A DNA stretch of 64,000 nt. It comes from Heliocidaris erythrogramma. Lineage: Eukaryota > Echinodermata > Echinoidea > Camarodonta > Echinometridae. The stretch lies in assembly GCA_025617745.1 (NCBI GenBank), contig CM046856.1:38326092-38390091 (forward strand). Direction: 5' to 3'. How positions within the stretch are numbered: position 1 is the first letter of the stretch; each line of letters starts with the position of its first letter. Made by a program: the position numbers and the translations under genes. The notes beneath the pieces were generated by a model that saw only the letters and a program-made list of their open reading frames with translations, searched no databases and had not been told where the DNA came from. Shown piece by piece: positions 1 to 9,991 of this stretch.

Positions 1-91
1 ACTGAATCCTTGCATCTGATTGGCTGAGAGCAAATTTGTCGGATAAAATATCTGACAAGTCCTTTCATGAAACGCCCCCAGGTTCCCATAT
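1..91. mobile_element. Partial palindromic miniature element (family M1)
   Basis: The window opens inside a copy of a short palindromic element that recurs at 9838-9991, 44453-44594, 56149-56290 and 63046-63183. Diagnostic shared pieces are ATCCTTGCATCTGATTGGCT and a terminal GAAACGCCCCC. Only the right half is present, cut by the window edge. Confidence 0.7.
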
Positions 92-316
92 GCAATGGGT
101 TATTAAAGCAAGACAGACATCCAGGGGAAATTCAGTATGTTCAAGTACCACTTGCATAAAAAGACGTGATGAAACATGATTTCAAAGTTGATATGCAAGA
201 CCTCCAAACACAATATGCCTATTGTTTGAAAGCCAGTTTGAGTTTGATTTTGTTGAGTTTCGTTTTTTATCATTGCCCCACTCAATTCCTACAATGGTTG
301 TCGAGAAATATCTATA

Positions 317-489
317 CAGTCGGACCTCATTATAAAGAGCACTTATAACAAACTCTCATTATAGCAAGGTAATTTGGCCGGTCCTGCTTCTCTATATTCT
401 GTTGTTTTCTAGACCAGACATAACAATGCTTTCGATATAAGAGGTAATTTCAATGGTCCCAAAGAGTATGTTATAACGAGGTTGCACTG
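317..489. mobile_element. pogo/Tigger-like MITE
   Basis: The termini CAGTCGGACCTCATTATAA and the inverse of TTATAACGAGGTTGCACTG pair as imperfect inverted repeats. The element is bounded by TA on each side (315-316 and 490-491), the Tc1/mariner target duplication. The CAGT-N-ACCTC end resembles pogo/Tigger ends. There is no coding capacity. Confidence 0.6.
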
Positions 490-569
490 TATCTGTTTTG
501 ATTTTTTTGAGAAGTCCACTGTTTGCATTTTTCATTTTTCTTTTTTTTTTGTATCTTTCTTTTTTTAAC

Positions 570-736
570 CTCCAGCCATGCCAGTGATGTAATGGTGAAC
601 AATTTATCTCTGTTGGAAGGACAGGAGGGAATCGATGCATTCGTCAATAAAAGGTCACCAGTCTGGGGGCATAGCTTTGACAAGGCCCATGACTGAGCTT
701 CCTCTCTTTCTCCTCCTGTGAAAGCATCCTGTGCTT
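570..736 (-). CDS. Candidate isolated internal exon, product unknown
   Basis: On the minus strand a 167-nt open stretch is bounded by an acceptor (ttgatcacag before the exon) and a donor (CTGGAG followed by gttaaa). It encodes about 55 residues of mixed composition including EAQDAFTGGEREEAQSW. It enters in phase 1 and leaves in phase 0. No neighbouring exon was found, so this may be a chance open stretch or a stranded exon of a gene lying largely outside the window. Confidence 0.25.
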
Positions 737-1327
737 CTGTGATCAAATATGAGATCTTCCAAATCATCACCATTTTACCATCATGGACTGTACTATTGTG
801 GTCTCAGTTTTATCAGTTTTGTATTCTCTTGTTTATTAATGAGCCCTTCTTCATACCAAATCACAGCCAAAATTACAAAGTCATAAAGGCTTGAATTCAT
901 GAAAGAGGTTCAAATTTGAATCATGGTTTAAACTTTTAAACCTCTACATTGGACTAAAATAAGTGTATATATGTGTGCATTAAAGTGAATATTGCTCATT
1001 CATTGGATATGAGGATATTGAGGTTTTAAAAATATGGTTTAAGATAAACCTCCCTTGTAAACTCTGGCATTTTACAATCATGACAAATTTATCTTCAGTC
1101 ATTACTGCAGAGGTGAAGTAGGTGTTGGCGTAACCTAGTCAGTTTATGTCGCAATATTGATTGCTTGATAAAGAAAATCAGGATGTGAAATAGAATTCAC
1201 TCCTTTGGGGATATTGGTGTAAATAATATTCATGTCTGCAATTAAGGACTAACTGTTGCGCAAGTAAATCTGCAGTGACAACAACAACAGCATTATTACT
1301 TGCGTATCCTTATCCTTGGTCATTGTA
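737..1327. other. Intergenic, nothing recognised
   Basis: AT-rich sequence with no convincing exon, RNA gene or repeat structure by eye. Confidence 0.5.
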
Positions 1328-1687
1328 GATGCTGCACACCCCAAGTGTTCAAAGGCGACGCCTGGGATGGGCCTACTTGGGCGACGTCCGGATAAATTAA
1401 TTCAGGAACAGAAAATTTTACAAAGTTCTCGTCTGCTTTAGTCAAAAAGACATTCTTGTCAGAAGACAATTTTCTACTCCCTGGTAGAAAATCTCCAAAA
1501 CCTTCAGATTTGTGTATGTTACTCTGCCGAAGAGGCCCTCCTTATTGCTTTTCCCGGACTCGACTCTCGACTCTCTTTTCGTATAACTCGGAGCCTCTTT
1601 TTATACCACTTTTACATTGGGCAAAATTTCACAACTGCCACACCCCTTCTGCCCATTTCAATACCTTTTAACCAATCAATTGCCTTT
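1328..1687 (-). repeat. 3' LTR of the gypsy element
   Basis: This is a direct repeat of 6321-6678, starting GATGCTGCACACCCCAAGTG and ending CCAATCAATTGCCTTT on the plus strand. Because the coding frames run on the minus strand, this low-coordinate copy is the downstream LTR. A short ORF inside it has no coding relevance. Confidence 0.88.
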
Positions 1688-1851
1688 TAATTCACAATTA
1701 TTATTATCTTCTCCATCAACTTCTTCACAACATGCCAAGTTGTAGGGACACATTTTCCCTAACAATAAGACAACATATTCAACTCCAATTTGGGGAAAAT
1801 TTGCCTCCAAATTTTTTTTTTTTTCTTTTTGAAAAGAAAAAACAAATTATG
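1688..1851. other. 3' non-coding region of the gypsy element
   Basis: Sequence between the last reading frame and the 3' LTR. It includes a T-rich run near 1808-1834, which is purine-rich on the element's sense strand, a possible polypurine tract although it lies more than 100 bp from the LTR. Confidence 0.4.
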
Positions 1852-2541
1852 TTAACCTCGTCTATCAGACGGCCCTAAAGAGGTCTCATTAGGGGGCTCG
1901 TATGCCAAACCTCGAGCTACACAACTGAAAACCCTCAATAAATCTTGTCTTCCTAACTTACTAGCATAAACACCATATAACGCCATCATACCTATAGCAA
2001 ACATAACCTCTGTTAAGGACATACATGCAAGTAATATCTTTGTGAACATGAAAATGCACAATACTGGGACAACATTGGTTAAAATGGTGCTATCAATGTT
2101 ACATCGCGCCATAATTGGCTGAGAATAGACCAACCTGTCGGGTGGGCGGGAGCGTCTTTTTGACTTCCTTTGGGGAATATCTTCCTCTTCTTCAGAGGCA
2201 TCTTCATGCTCCACCTGAAAGCTGGGGCTATCTAAGGCATCATCCTTAGGTACAACAACATCTGACTCGGTTTCTATAATATCTGAATCAACTTCAGAAA
2301 TTATTTCTTCTCTATTTACATCTTCTATATTTACATGAGCATCACCGCTCTCCTCCTCTTGGATTACCTCTACCATATTTTCTGCATCCTTATCCTGAGC
2401 AGGGGGATCTCGTGGAACAAAATTTAAAGGGGTTTCAGGTACTCTCCTTCTAGGGTAACCCAAGTATCCTGACCAACCGACTAGCCCATCCCCATCTTCT
2501 TCCTCACTGTTTTCTACTTCTCTACTTCTAGTTGGGGGCAA
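1852..2541 (-). CDS. Acidic, membrane-segment ORF at the 3' end of the gypsy element
   Basis: This 229-residue frame follows and slightly overlaps the integrase frame (shared bases 2514-2541, different frame). Its N-terminal two thirds are very acidic with clusters such as SEEEDGDG and ASEEEEDI. A basic patch around RKSKRRSRPPDRLVYSQ resembles the RPPxRL tails that end many gypsy integrases. Then comes a hydrophobic stretch of about 45 residues (from TNVVPVLCIFMFTKILL) that could span a membrane. It may be the former C-terminal tail of Pol or an extra third ORF. I cannot call it an envelope gene on this evidence. Confidence 0.5.
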   Translation of the reverse strand: MPPTRSREVENSEEEDGDGLVGWSGYLGYPRRRVPETPLNFVPRDPPAQDKDAENMVEVIQEEESGDAHVNIEDVNREEIISEVDSDIIETESDVVVPKDDALDSPSFQVEHEDASEEEEDIPQRKSKRRSRPPDRLVYSQPIMARCNIDSTILTNVVPVLCIFMFTKILLACMSLTEVMFAIGMMALYGVYASKLGRQDLLRVFSCVARGLAYEPPNETSLGPSDRRG

Positions 2542-4388
2542 TCTTTACATTTGTCTACCTTGGGCTTTCTCGGCGGGGAGATCTTTCGGCTTGGGTTGGG
2601 AAGGAATCCACAAGGCAGTAATAAATTTCTGTGCAATGTTCTACTTGACTTACCACCCATTTCTGGTCTTTCCTCATAAACAGGGATATCAGGATTAGGT
2701 TGATTGGTCACAACATAAATGTCTCTTCCCCATTTATCTGCTAATTTATGCTTACCCTTGAAACCAAGGTTCTTAACTACATGTAGGACTCGATCTCCTA
2801 TTATCGGCTTATTCTCTCTAACCTGGGATTCACTTTTACCCTGATTCCTCTCCTGCTTCTCGGAATTATGTGCAGAAGCGAGTCGGTATGCATTGTCCAA
2901 CCTATTCCTAAGCCTCTGTATGTAGCTATCATTAGCACTGTTATTGTCCTTACCCGAGTCAAGACCCAAAATGACATCTATTGGTAATCTGGGGTGGCGA
3001 CCAAACATCAAATAAAATGGGGAAAACCCAGTGGAACCATGTTTACTACAGTTGTACGCATGCATGAGAGATGGGACGTGGGCCTTCCAATTTTGCTTCT
3101 GATCTTCATCTAGGGTGCCCAACATACTTAGTAATGTCCTATTCATTCTTTCACAAATTCCATTACCTTGGGGGTGGTAAGGGGTGGTTCGACTCTTTTT
3201 GATTCCAGCTAGTTTGCATAGTTCTTGGATTGTCTTGGATTCAAAATTTCTCCCTTGATCTGAGTGGAGACGTTCGGGGAAACCATAGGGTATCAAAAAG
3301 TTGTCAAAGAGTGCCTTAGCTGTCGTCCGAGCTGTCTGATTCGGGGTTATGACTGCTTCCGCGTATTTGGTAAAATGGTCTGTTATTACCAAAATGTTGC
3401 TCTGACCACCCTTCCCATTTTCTACAGTCAAATAGTCCATGCAAACCAATTCCATAGGCCTTGTCGTCCGTATGCTTACTAAGGCGGCAGTCGTTTGTGG
3501 AGTTGGTACCCCTTTTCTACGTAAACACCTAGCACATGTTCCTACATAATGCTTCACATCCTTGGTCATGTGGACCCAATAGAAACTTCTTCTGATAGAA
3601 TCTAAGGTTTTATTAACCCCTAAGTGACCGTTCTGGTTAAACATTTCTAAAGCAAAGCTATAGTACCTAGGAGGTAGGACTAATTGTTGAATCTCTTCTC
3701 CTGATATCATGCTCTTCCTATAGAGAATGCCATTTATAAGAGTCAGTTTCTCCCATTCCCTTAACAGCTTCTGAACAGCGGGACTTTCTTTTCTCCTTTG
3801 TCGAAGTGTGGGGCAATTTCCAGTTTCCCTAATTTGTATTACCCGTCTAAGTGTGGGATCTAGACGCTGTTCTTGGTACCAATCAGGGGGATCACCTTGA
3901 GGATGTGGGGAGTTGCCTACTTCTTCAGGGGAAGGTGGAAGATTAAGATTCCCATCATGCCCAATGATTTCAACATATGATGTGTCTGGAGCCCGTTTCT
4001 CAGTCATACCTTGCATTGTCGTGGTTACCACGGATGGAGTCACTGTTTCTTGCCTGTCATCAGGTAGATCTGACTGTGGGGGGTTTCGGGAGAGGAGGTC
4101 TGCATCTATATTCGTCTTACCTGTCTTGTAGTTGAGTGTAAGGTTATAGCTGGCCAATGCAGACAGCCATCGATGTCCTGTAGCATCCAGTTTGGCTGAG
4201 GTTAGCACATAAGTGAGTGGGTTACTGTCAGTGTATACCTGAACCTCTTGTCCATATAGAAAATCTCTGAACTTCTCAGTCACTGCCCACTTAAGTGCTA
4301 AGAACTCTAACTTGCGCGCGGGCCTGGGCGAGTACTGGGCCCTGGGAATTCCCTGCACTCCCTGGCAAAATGACCAACTTGCCCGCAC
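2514..4388 (-). CDS. gypsy Pol remnant: RNase H plus integrase
   Basis: This 624-residue frame starts in the gag/pol deletion junction. An RNase H-like segment follows, with EFLALKWAV, YTDSNPLTYV and ADLLSRNP. Next is an integrase: a zinc-binding HHCC-type domain (HLGVNK, then CARCLRRKG) and a DDE core with MDYLTVENG, HSDQGRNFES and the glutamate in GNGICERMNR. A basic C-terminal region ends the frame. The family inserts element cDNA into chromosomes. Protease and reverse transcriptase, which should precede RNase H, are absent, so the protein cannot support copying by itself. Confidence 0.85.
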   Translation of the reverse strand: MRASWSFCQGVQGIPRAQYSPRPARKLEFLALKWAVTEKFRDFLYGQEVQVYTDSNPLTYVLTSAKLDATGHRWLSALASYNLTLNYKTGKTNIDADLLSRNPPQSDLPDDRQETVTPSVVTTTMQGMTEKRAPDTSYVEIIGHDGNLNLPPSPEEVGNSPHPQGDPPDWYQEQRLDPTLRRVIQIRETGNCPTLRQRRKESPAVQKLLREWEKLTLINGILYRKSMISGEEIQQLVLPPRYYSFALEMFNQNGHLGVNKTLDSIRRSFYWVHMTKDVKHYVGTCARCLRRKGVPTPQTTAALVSIRTTRPMELVCMDYLTVENGKGGQSNILVITDHFTKYAEAVITPNQTARTTAKALFDNFLIPYGFPERLHSDQGRNFESKTIQELCKLAGIKKSRTTPYHPQGNGICERMNRTLLSMLGTLDEDQKQNWKAHVPSLMHAYNCSKHGSTGFSPFYLMFGRHPRLPIDVILGLDSGKDNNSANDSYIQRLRNRLDNAYRLASAHNSEKQERNQGKSESQVRENKPIIGDRVLHVVKNLGFKGKHKLADKWGRDIYVVTNQPNPDIPVYEERPEMGGKSSRTLHRNLLLPCGFLPNPSRKISPPRKPKVDKCKDCPQLEVEK

Positions 4389-5441
4389 CTATAGCATGGT
4401 CCTTTACCTTGTCTGTACCCTCGTGGTTGTCCTTCCCCCCTGGGGCACATGCTCCCTCGACACTCTAGCTCCTTTTTAAGCTCTCTCACCTCTGCCAATT
4501 CCTGTTGCAGTTGTTTTGTTAGGGATGGAGTAGATTCAGGGCTAGTTGGATGGTGCTGAATTTTGGAATGGGCACTCATGCCTTTAAATATCCCTCCCTT
4601 CGATAACTTCTTGTTCACTCGCTCTAGCAATCCGAACAAGTTTGTCAAATGTTCTGGTGGTCTCATAACGATGCCTAATCCCTTGCTTAACAGACTCATC
4701 CATCAACCCTCGCCAAAACACAACCCGGCAGGTCTCATCTCTGGCTGACGCCGCAATGCCTCCCCTACGCTCAGCGCGATCTATAAGCAATTGTAGCCTT
4801 GCACTATATGCTGTTATTGATTCATTAGCTGCTTGCTTGCTCGAGCACCTGCTGTAGGAGCACCGCGCCACTTTCAACAGTCCCATAGAATCCCTCTAAA
4901 TTAACTTACCTACTAAATCATCAACCGTTGCCTCGGGACCTAAACTAATTACCATTTGACTCGCCTCGCCCTTCAAAGAACGCCTTACTAATCGTGCCAA
5001 CATCTCTTCGGTATATGTTTCATCAGATTTCAAACATTCAATTTCATATTTCCAGGTTTCAAAGCTAACATCACCTTTTCCCTTTTCTCCACTAAAATTT
5101 GAAATCCTTTGACCTGGGTGTTGTAGAAAAAGTCCCACCTTTGGGCTCATGTTAGCATCGGGCTCATCCTTAATAACGGGTAAAGTAAGGGCAGCTATCG
5201 GAACGGGGGCAACCTGTACGGCCTTATGAATTTTGGGATTATCTATTTCCATTGCCTTCCCCGCTAGCTCGGCAGTGGGAAAAACAATAAATGCTGTACC
5301 AGTCCTTTCATTCGTAATTGTATCAATCCCTAAGGAAATTTGTATGGGTTCACCTTGGAAAAGGTCCCTAATATATTCCTCACCTGCTTCTGGGACTAGT
5401 CCCTTCAACATCACTACGTGGTCACCTCGAACACCTTCCAT
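4307..5441 (-). pseudogene. gypsy gag, disrupted
   Basis: Gag is spread over three overlapping minus-strand frames (5441-4896, 4886-4584, 4699-4307), so at least two frame disruptions separate start from end. The N-terminal part, from MEGVRGDHVVMLKGLVPEA, has an RRM-like pattern (VVMLKGL, then GTAFIVFPT) before the capsid-like region (ETWKYEIECLK, MLARLVRRSLKGEA). The C-terminal part carries one CCHC zinc knuckle, CYRCGQVGHFAREC, the usual nucleic-acid-binding motif. The frame ends at the deletion that removed protease and reverse transcriptase. Confidence 0.72.
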
Positions 5442-6320
5442 CTTGGTAAATTATATCAAATCCTAATAACCCAAATTCAACGAAGGGAAGTGAAATACTT
5501 ATTCATACATCTTAATGACAAGGGTAGCACCCACAAATATACCGATACTTACAACAAAATAGTCTTATTCTCTGATGGAAGTAATTATGCACTGGTGTAA
5601 AGCAGAACAATGATTCTGGGCAAGTCACAGGAGGGGAGAGGCGGGAGGTAGGATGTGTGGGATAATGCTCCTGAAAACTGGCCAAAATACATTTTACAAC
5701 GCATTTATGGTAGTGCGGAGTCGAGTGGGGAGTCAGGAGAAGCATGCATATGGGGATACCTAACAAGGTTGTATAAGATGCTATCAAATCATAATACGAA
5801 ATTTGGACACAATAATCCAATGCTTCAACAAAGTTGTCTACATCCGTACTCGGTAAAATGTAGTACTGGGATATAATTGCTCTACAAGTTTGTGGGGGAC
5901 TAGTAGGAATCCACACAGATAAATAATGTCTTCGAAAGGAACGTGCGTTTGAGACCGCCCGACAGGAAGGCCTAGAACACGTCTGTAAAAGAGTCTAAAT
6001 GCTTTCTTGGGTTTTCTTATATTCTCTGGAAGGAGCACAATGCACTCTTCGTTTGAATTATGCGTATCTGTTCCCTGCCTAAAATCCTAACTGAATTAAA
6101 ATATTCGGAATGTCTAGCCAATTGATTTACTTCTGCTGCAGTGAGAGAAATATGCAAATCTCCTGTATAGGGAGTCGTATCACCCACTGGAACATAACTA
6201 ACAAAGAAATTTATTAACAATTACATAATTATAGCAATATTCAACCAAAAGAAGACTACTAATTACTTAATTACAAGGTAGAGCATTGTGCTGATAACGC
6301 AGAAGAGGGTCGTGAGTTCT
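5442..6320 (-). other. 5' leader of the gypsy element
   Basis: This is 0.88 kb between the 5' LTR and gag with no convincing coding frame. The end next to the LTR (about 6273-6320) resembles a tRNA-Ile body; see the separate entry. No ordinary primer-binding site starting TGG was seen directly inside the LTR. Confidence 0.6.
6273..6320 (+). other. tRNA-Ile(GAU)-like sequence abutting the 5' LTR
   Basis: On the plus strand, a D-arm-like GGTAGAGCA is followed by an anticodon arm (TTGTG, loop CTGATAA, CGCAG) and a T-arm-like GTCGTGAGTTC. With U33 in place the anticodon reads GAT. Both acceptor-stem halves are missing. It lies where a primer-binding site should be, in antisense to the element. 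Confidence 0.45.
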
Positions 6321-6678
6321 GATGCTGCACACCCCAAGTGTTCAAAGGCGACGCCTGGGATGGGCCTACTTGGGCGACGTCCGGATAAATTAATTCAGGA
6401 ACAGAAAATTTTACAAAGTTCTCGTCTGCTTTAGTCAAAAAGACATTCTTGTCAGAAGACAATTTTCTACTCCCTGGTAGAAAATCTCCAAAACCTTCAG
6501 ATGTGTATGTTACTCTGCCGAAGAGGCCCTCCTTATTGCTTTTCCCGGACTCGACTCTCGACTCTCTTTTCGTATAACTCGGAGCCTCTTTTTATACCAC
6601 TTTTCCATTGGGCAAAATTTCACAACTGCCACACCCCTTCTGCCCATTTCAATACCTTTTAACCAATCAATTGCCTTT
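6321..6678 (-). repeat. 5' LTR of the gypsy element
   Basis: Near-identical to 1328-1687. It is the upstream LTR for the minus-strand reading frames and so should carry the element's promoter; a TATA-like TTTTTATACC lies within it on the plus strand only. Confidence 0.88.
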
Positions 6679-8565
6679 ATTCCTCCGATTGATTAAGATT
6701 TTGCACACCTTCCACTGCCCTAGCTAGTGGTAACCCCTTTGGTAATTTCTTATTATTTTAATAGTAATATACTCCCATTCAAATTTCATAACATTTTACT
6801 ATTCGGAACTCCGGTGTTTACACTTGTCCCAGTTCCCGAATTATGTTTCTCTCTGACTAAAATTGGGTTTGTTATGGAAATTTGCCCTGGTATTCACCTT
6901 GTATTAATTGGGTTTTTATGGAAATTTGCCCGGGTATTCACCTTGTATCCTTTTTTTTCATATTCTTTAAATCACCTTTAGTTCACCTTCTTATTATCTC
7001 CTTCACAATTTATTTCCCTAACCCACTTTGTGAATTAAGCTATTGACTCTCAAAATTTTCAGGATTCTACATATGGAAATCATAAGCCCAAGAAAAAGCT
7101 AAGCCTGACTATTTTTTCTTAATTTGCCATTCTCAATTTATAGATTAAAATTTAATTTTGGCCCTCTATATGTATTATAACACTTACAAGTGGTAAATCA
7201 TATATAATTAAATATCATAATTGATAGGTCGGGGCATTGTAATTTTCTCACATTTCTTTATGACATAAATCATATATGTTTTTAAGTTCTCTTTGTACTA
7301 CAATTACACGTACTTGGATATACATGTGTATAGTACATGTACTGTACTACTTTTGCAAGGCTAACAAAAATGTCAGATGATGCTGCAATAGAGCATATTC
7401 CAAACTTAATAAAAAATCACAAAACAGAATTAAACTAATAGATGCATTTATAAAGAATTAGGCTTTGGGGTTTTTCCTATATTTGAGGAATATTGGTAAA
7501 GTGTGCTAAGATTCATGTAGTTGCATTGATTTACATGTACGTTTAATACTCCTTGTGGAATGATGTATTTTCTTAGAAAAAAATAACATCGTGAAGTTAG
7601 TTTGAGTGTTTTACCATCTGGATAAACTTGTAGGTTCAATCTCCGGTGGGTGCCAGTCAGAAAGGGACAGTCTGCACAACACATACCTTTGTAGGAAATA
7701 GATAGCCTCCACAGGGCAATGTTCTAGTCATTCTCCTGGAAACGACCAGGGCGTACTGATCAAAATGTTGAGAAAAAAAAAAGCTCTTAATGGAGCTTAG
7801 AACTCTTTTCAGGGCTTTTATCCCTTTGAAAGGATAAGTGATGTAATCCTTGAAAGTTTGCTTACAACTGCAAATTCAGTTGGGGTAATTTTTGGTGATT
7901 GGTCTGTAGATGGAACTCCGTGGTATTTGTCAATATCAATGCTCAATTACAGGTTGATTTTTGAGTGGGCTTTGCTGCATTTGTATTTGTAATTTGACAA
8001 GAAATCATGTATTAAATTGTATATTTTAAAAGAAATAAAGATATTTTATCAGATCTAAGAATAAGCTCTGTATCGTGAATGCTTGTATGTTTTATTTGGA
8101 TAAGAAAACTCCATGGATGTATGTGTGTGTGCATGCTGTATATGGATAAAACACTAACACTTTATCTGGGAAAAAACCCCACTAAAATTGCTTGGGTTTG
8201 GTAAGCTTACTTTTAACTATTTTATACACTCAGTAATTTTAGAAACGGTGCATTTCTGTACCTTAAATCCTGTTTAATTTATTACTCATAAAGCATTGTA
8301 ATACATGTATTGCAGCTGTCTAGATTAGATAGTTGCTTTCCAAGTTACCATAGATAACTAAGGCAATTGTTAAATCTGGTCTACCTCCAAATACATGCCC
8401 AAATATCAAGAGATTTATGAACTATGGCATTATGGCATTTAAGATCCTTTGATATTAAGTAAAGCATTCCTAATTTCCCAATCAATTATAAGACAAGAAT
8501 ATTGAAACTGCCACCAATGCCTCGATAATACAGTGTAGTTTTAGTAATAATATGTAGTTCAGTAA
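6679..8565. other. Intergenic, nothing firm
   Basis: AT-rich sequence of 1.9 kb. A 78-codon minus ORF at 7448-7684 lacks a supported start or splice context. An AATAAA at 8034-8039 on the plus strand is not preceded by a recognisable gene. Confidence 0.5.
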
Positions 8566-8851
8566 GGCAAAAAAAAAAAATTGTTGTATTGGCCTAACGG
8601 GTCACTGAAAAATAGGGTAGGTAGGTTGGGATTTTTTTTTTTTTTTTTTTTTTTTTACGACAGTATAATGCATAATACATGCAGCTAGTTCTGTCCGCAA
8701 CACTTCCGGGTTTTTTTCGATCGCGATTGCGATCGCAAAGGCAGCACGATACACGATATCGATGGCCAAAAAAAACCAAAAAAACCTAGGGTCGGCGACA
8801 TTTTTAGGGTCGGGCGGGGTACGCCAATACAACAATTTTTTTTTCTTTGCC
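8566..8851. mobile_element. MITE with TAA target duplication
   Basis: The ends GGCAAAAA...ATTGTTGTATTGGC and GCCAATACAACAAT...TTTGCC are inverted repeats, and TAA occurs immediately outside both (563-565 and 852-854). A 3-bp TWA duplication fits PIF/Harbinger. Inside is a GC-rich palindromic GATCGCGATTGCGATCGC. There is no ORF of note. Confidence 0.65.
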
Positions 8852-9092
8852 TAATCAATGTGTACTTCAAAGAAAATGAGTGTGGTGTCAAGCCTCTTTT
8901 CCTTCCTGGTCTAGGGCTAGCTTGGCTATTTAAATTGAGTCTCCAGACTTCATCAGTACACAATAGGCTTTAGAGCTGGTTATGAGAAAGGTTTCTTTGA
9001 GGCTGTAGAATGTAAAAGATCCTTCATAAGGAGTTTTCACAATCTGCCTTGAATTCCATTGTGCTACAACAATAGAGTTGGCTCCATCAATA

Positions 9093-9513
9093 AGCGAGTT
9101 CGTAATTGGCCCATGAGCAACTTTTCCCAAATGACCTTTCCCTTTTTTCATTAGGATAGGCATCTTTTCAAAGAAAGATAATACGTAAGCTTGTCCGACT
9201 TAGCAACCTACAAAATTCAAACGCTATGAAAAAAGGACATCGTAGACCAGGTGACTAGAATAGCGCGTCAATGAACACTTGGGAAAGCGCATTGTTTGCA
9301 AGTTGGCTATCATTTGGCAGACTGTCAAATACCAACCATCAATGAACACTTTGTTGCTTTTCAGTGGATTTAATGAAAAGTATAATTAAATGAATATATG
9401 AATAATCATTACATCACAGTCGATGGTTATATCAGTGAATTTTAAACGAACATGCCAGTTTATCTCAAATGACCTTTATCTGCTCATGCGCAAATCCTAA
9501 TTACGAACTCGCT
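9093..9513. mobile_element. Possible MITE with AGCGAGTTCGTAATT ends
   Basis: AGCGAGTTCGTAATT at 9093 and its inverse at 9499-9513 are terminal inverted repeats; CATGAGCA and TGCTCATG also pair just inside. ATA flanks both ends. The right half is also present at the start of the duplicated unit at 11451. Confidence 0.4.
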
Positions 9514-9837
9514 ATACCTCATGTTGACAAGGATCCTCATCCTCATCAAATTGCAACAGACTTTTCCCCCAAGTGAGACTACATGCACAGCCACGGGGAA
9601 ATGCCTATGCATTGGTTGAGTATAACTGTCTTTCTGGTCTAACTTTCAAACCAACCAGGTTTGAATCTGAGAAGATCTTTTTGGGATGGTGATATAATAC
9701 AAGTTGCCTGTTGCTCTGACATATTCTTTGGCAACAATTGCTTGCTGCTTTATTTTATCAAAGATGCAGGGTTAGGTTTTGGGTTGTAGTAGGAGCTTTA
9801 CATGTACATGTAGGTATACTGGATAGTATTTGGTCCT

Positions 9838-9991
9838 GGGCCCTGTTTCATAAAACTTGTTATGAAAAACAAATACCCCATTTATATGACAAGTTTGCTC
9901 TTAGCCAATCAGATTCAAGGATTTCAGTAGCTTATACATGTAACAATTATTGTAACTTGTTATTGATAACAAGTGTTATGAAACAGGGTCC
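9838..9991. mobile_element. Palindromic miniature element, family M1 (inverted)
   Basis: The ends GGCCCTGTTTCATAA and TTATGAAACAGGGTCC pair. The interior carries AGCCAATCAGATTCAAGGAT, the inverse of the motif shared by the other copies. The equivalent copy in unit 2 is split at 11926/13219 by the tRNA-like array. Confidence 0.7.

Larger units (their letters stand above)
1328..6678 (-). mobile_element. Ty3/gypsy LTR retrotransposon, internally deleted
   Basis: Two direct repeats of about 360 bp (1328-1687 and 6321-6678) flank gag-, RNase H- and integrase-like reading frames, all on the minus strand. The LTRs differ by about one substitution and a 2-bp indel, which indicates recent insertion. 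Internally, gag is broken by frame changes. The zinc-knuckle end of gag passes almost directly into RNase H near 4310-4390, so protease and reverse transcriptase are missing. The element is therefore non-autonomous. No clear target duplication was found outside the LTRs. Confidence 0.88.

Noticed and set aside
1852-2541. Reading the acidic membrane-segment ORF as a retroviral envelope gene
   Set aside because: There is no signal peptide, cleavage site or fusion-peptide pattern; the RPPDRL motif fits a Pol tail better.
8930-9163. 77-codon minus ORF with protein-like composition
   Set aside because: It runs through the inverted-repeat end of the putative MITE at 9093 and has no supported splice sites. 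Not enough to call an exon.
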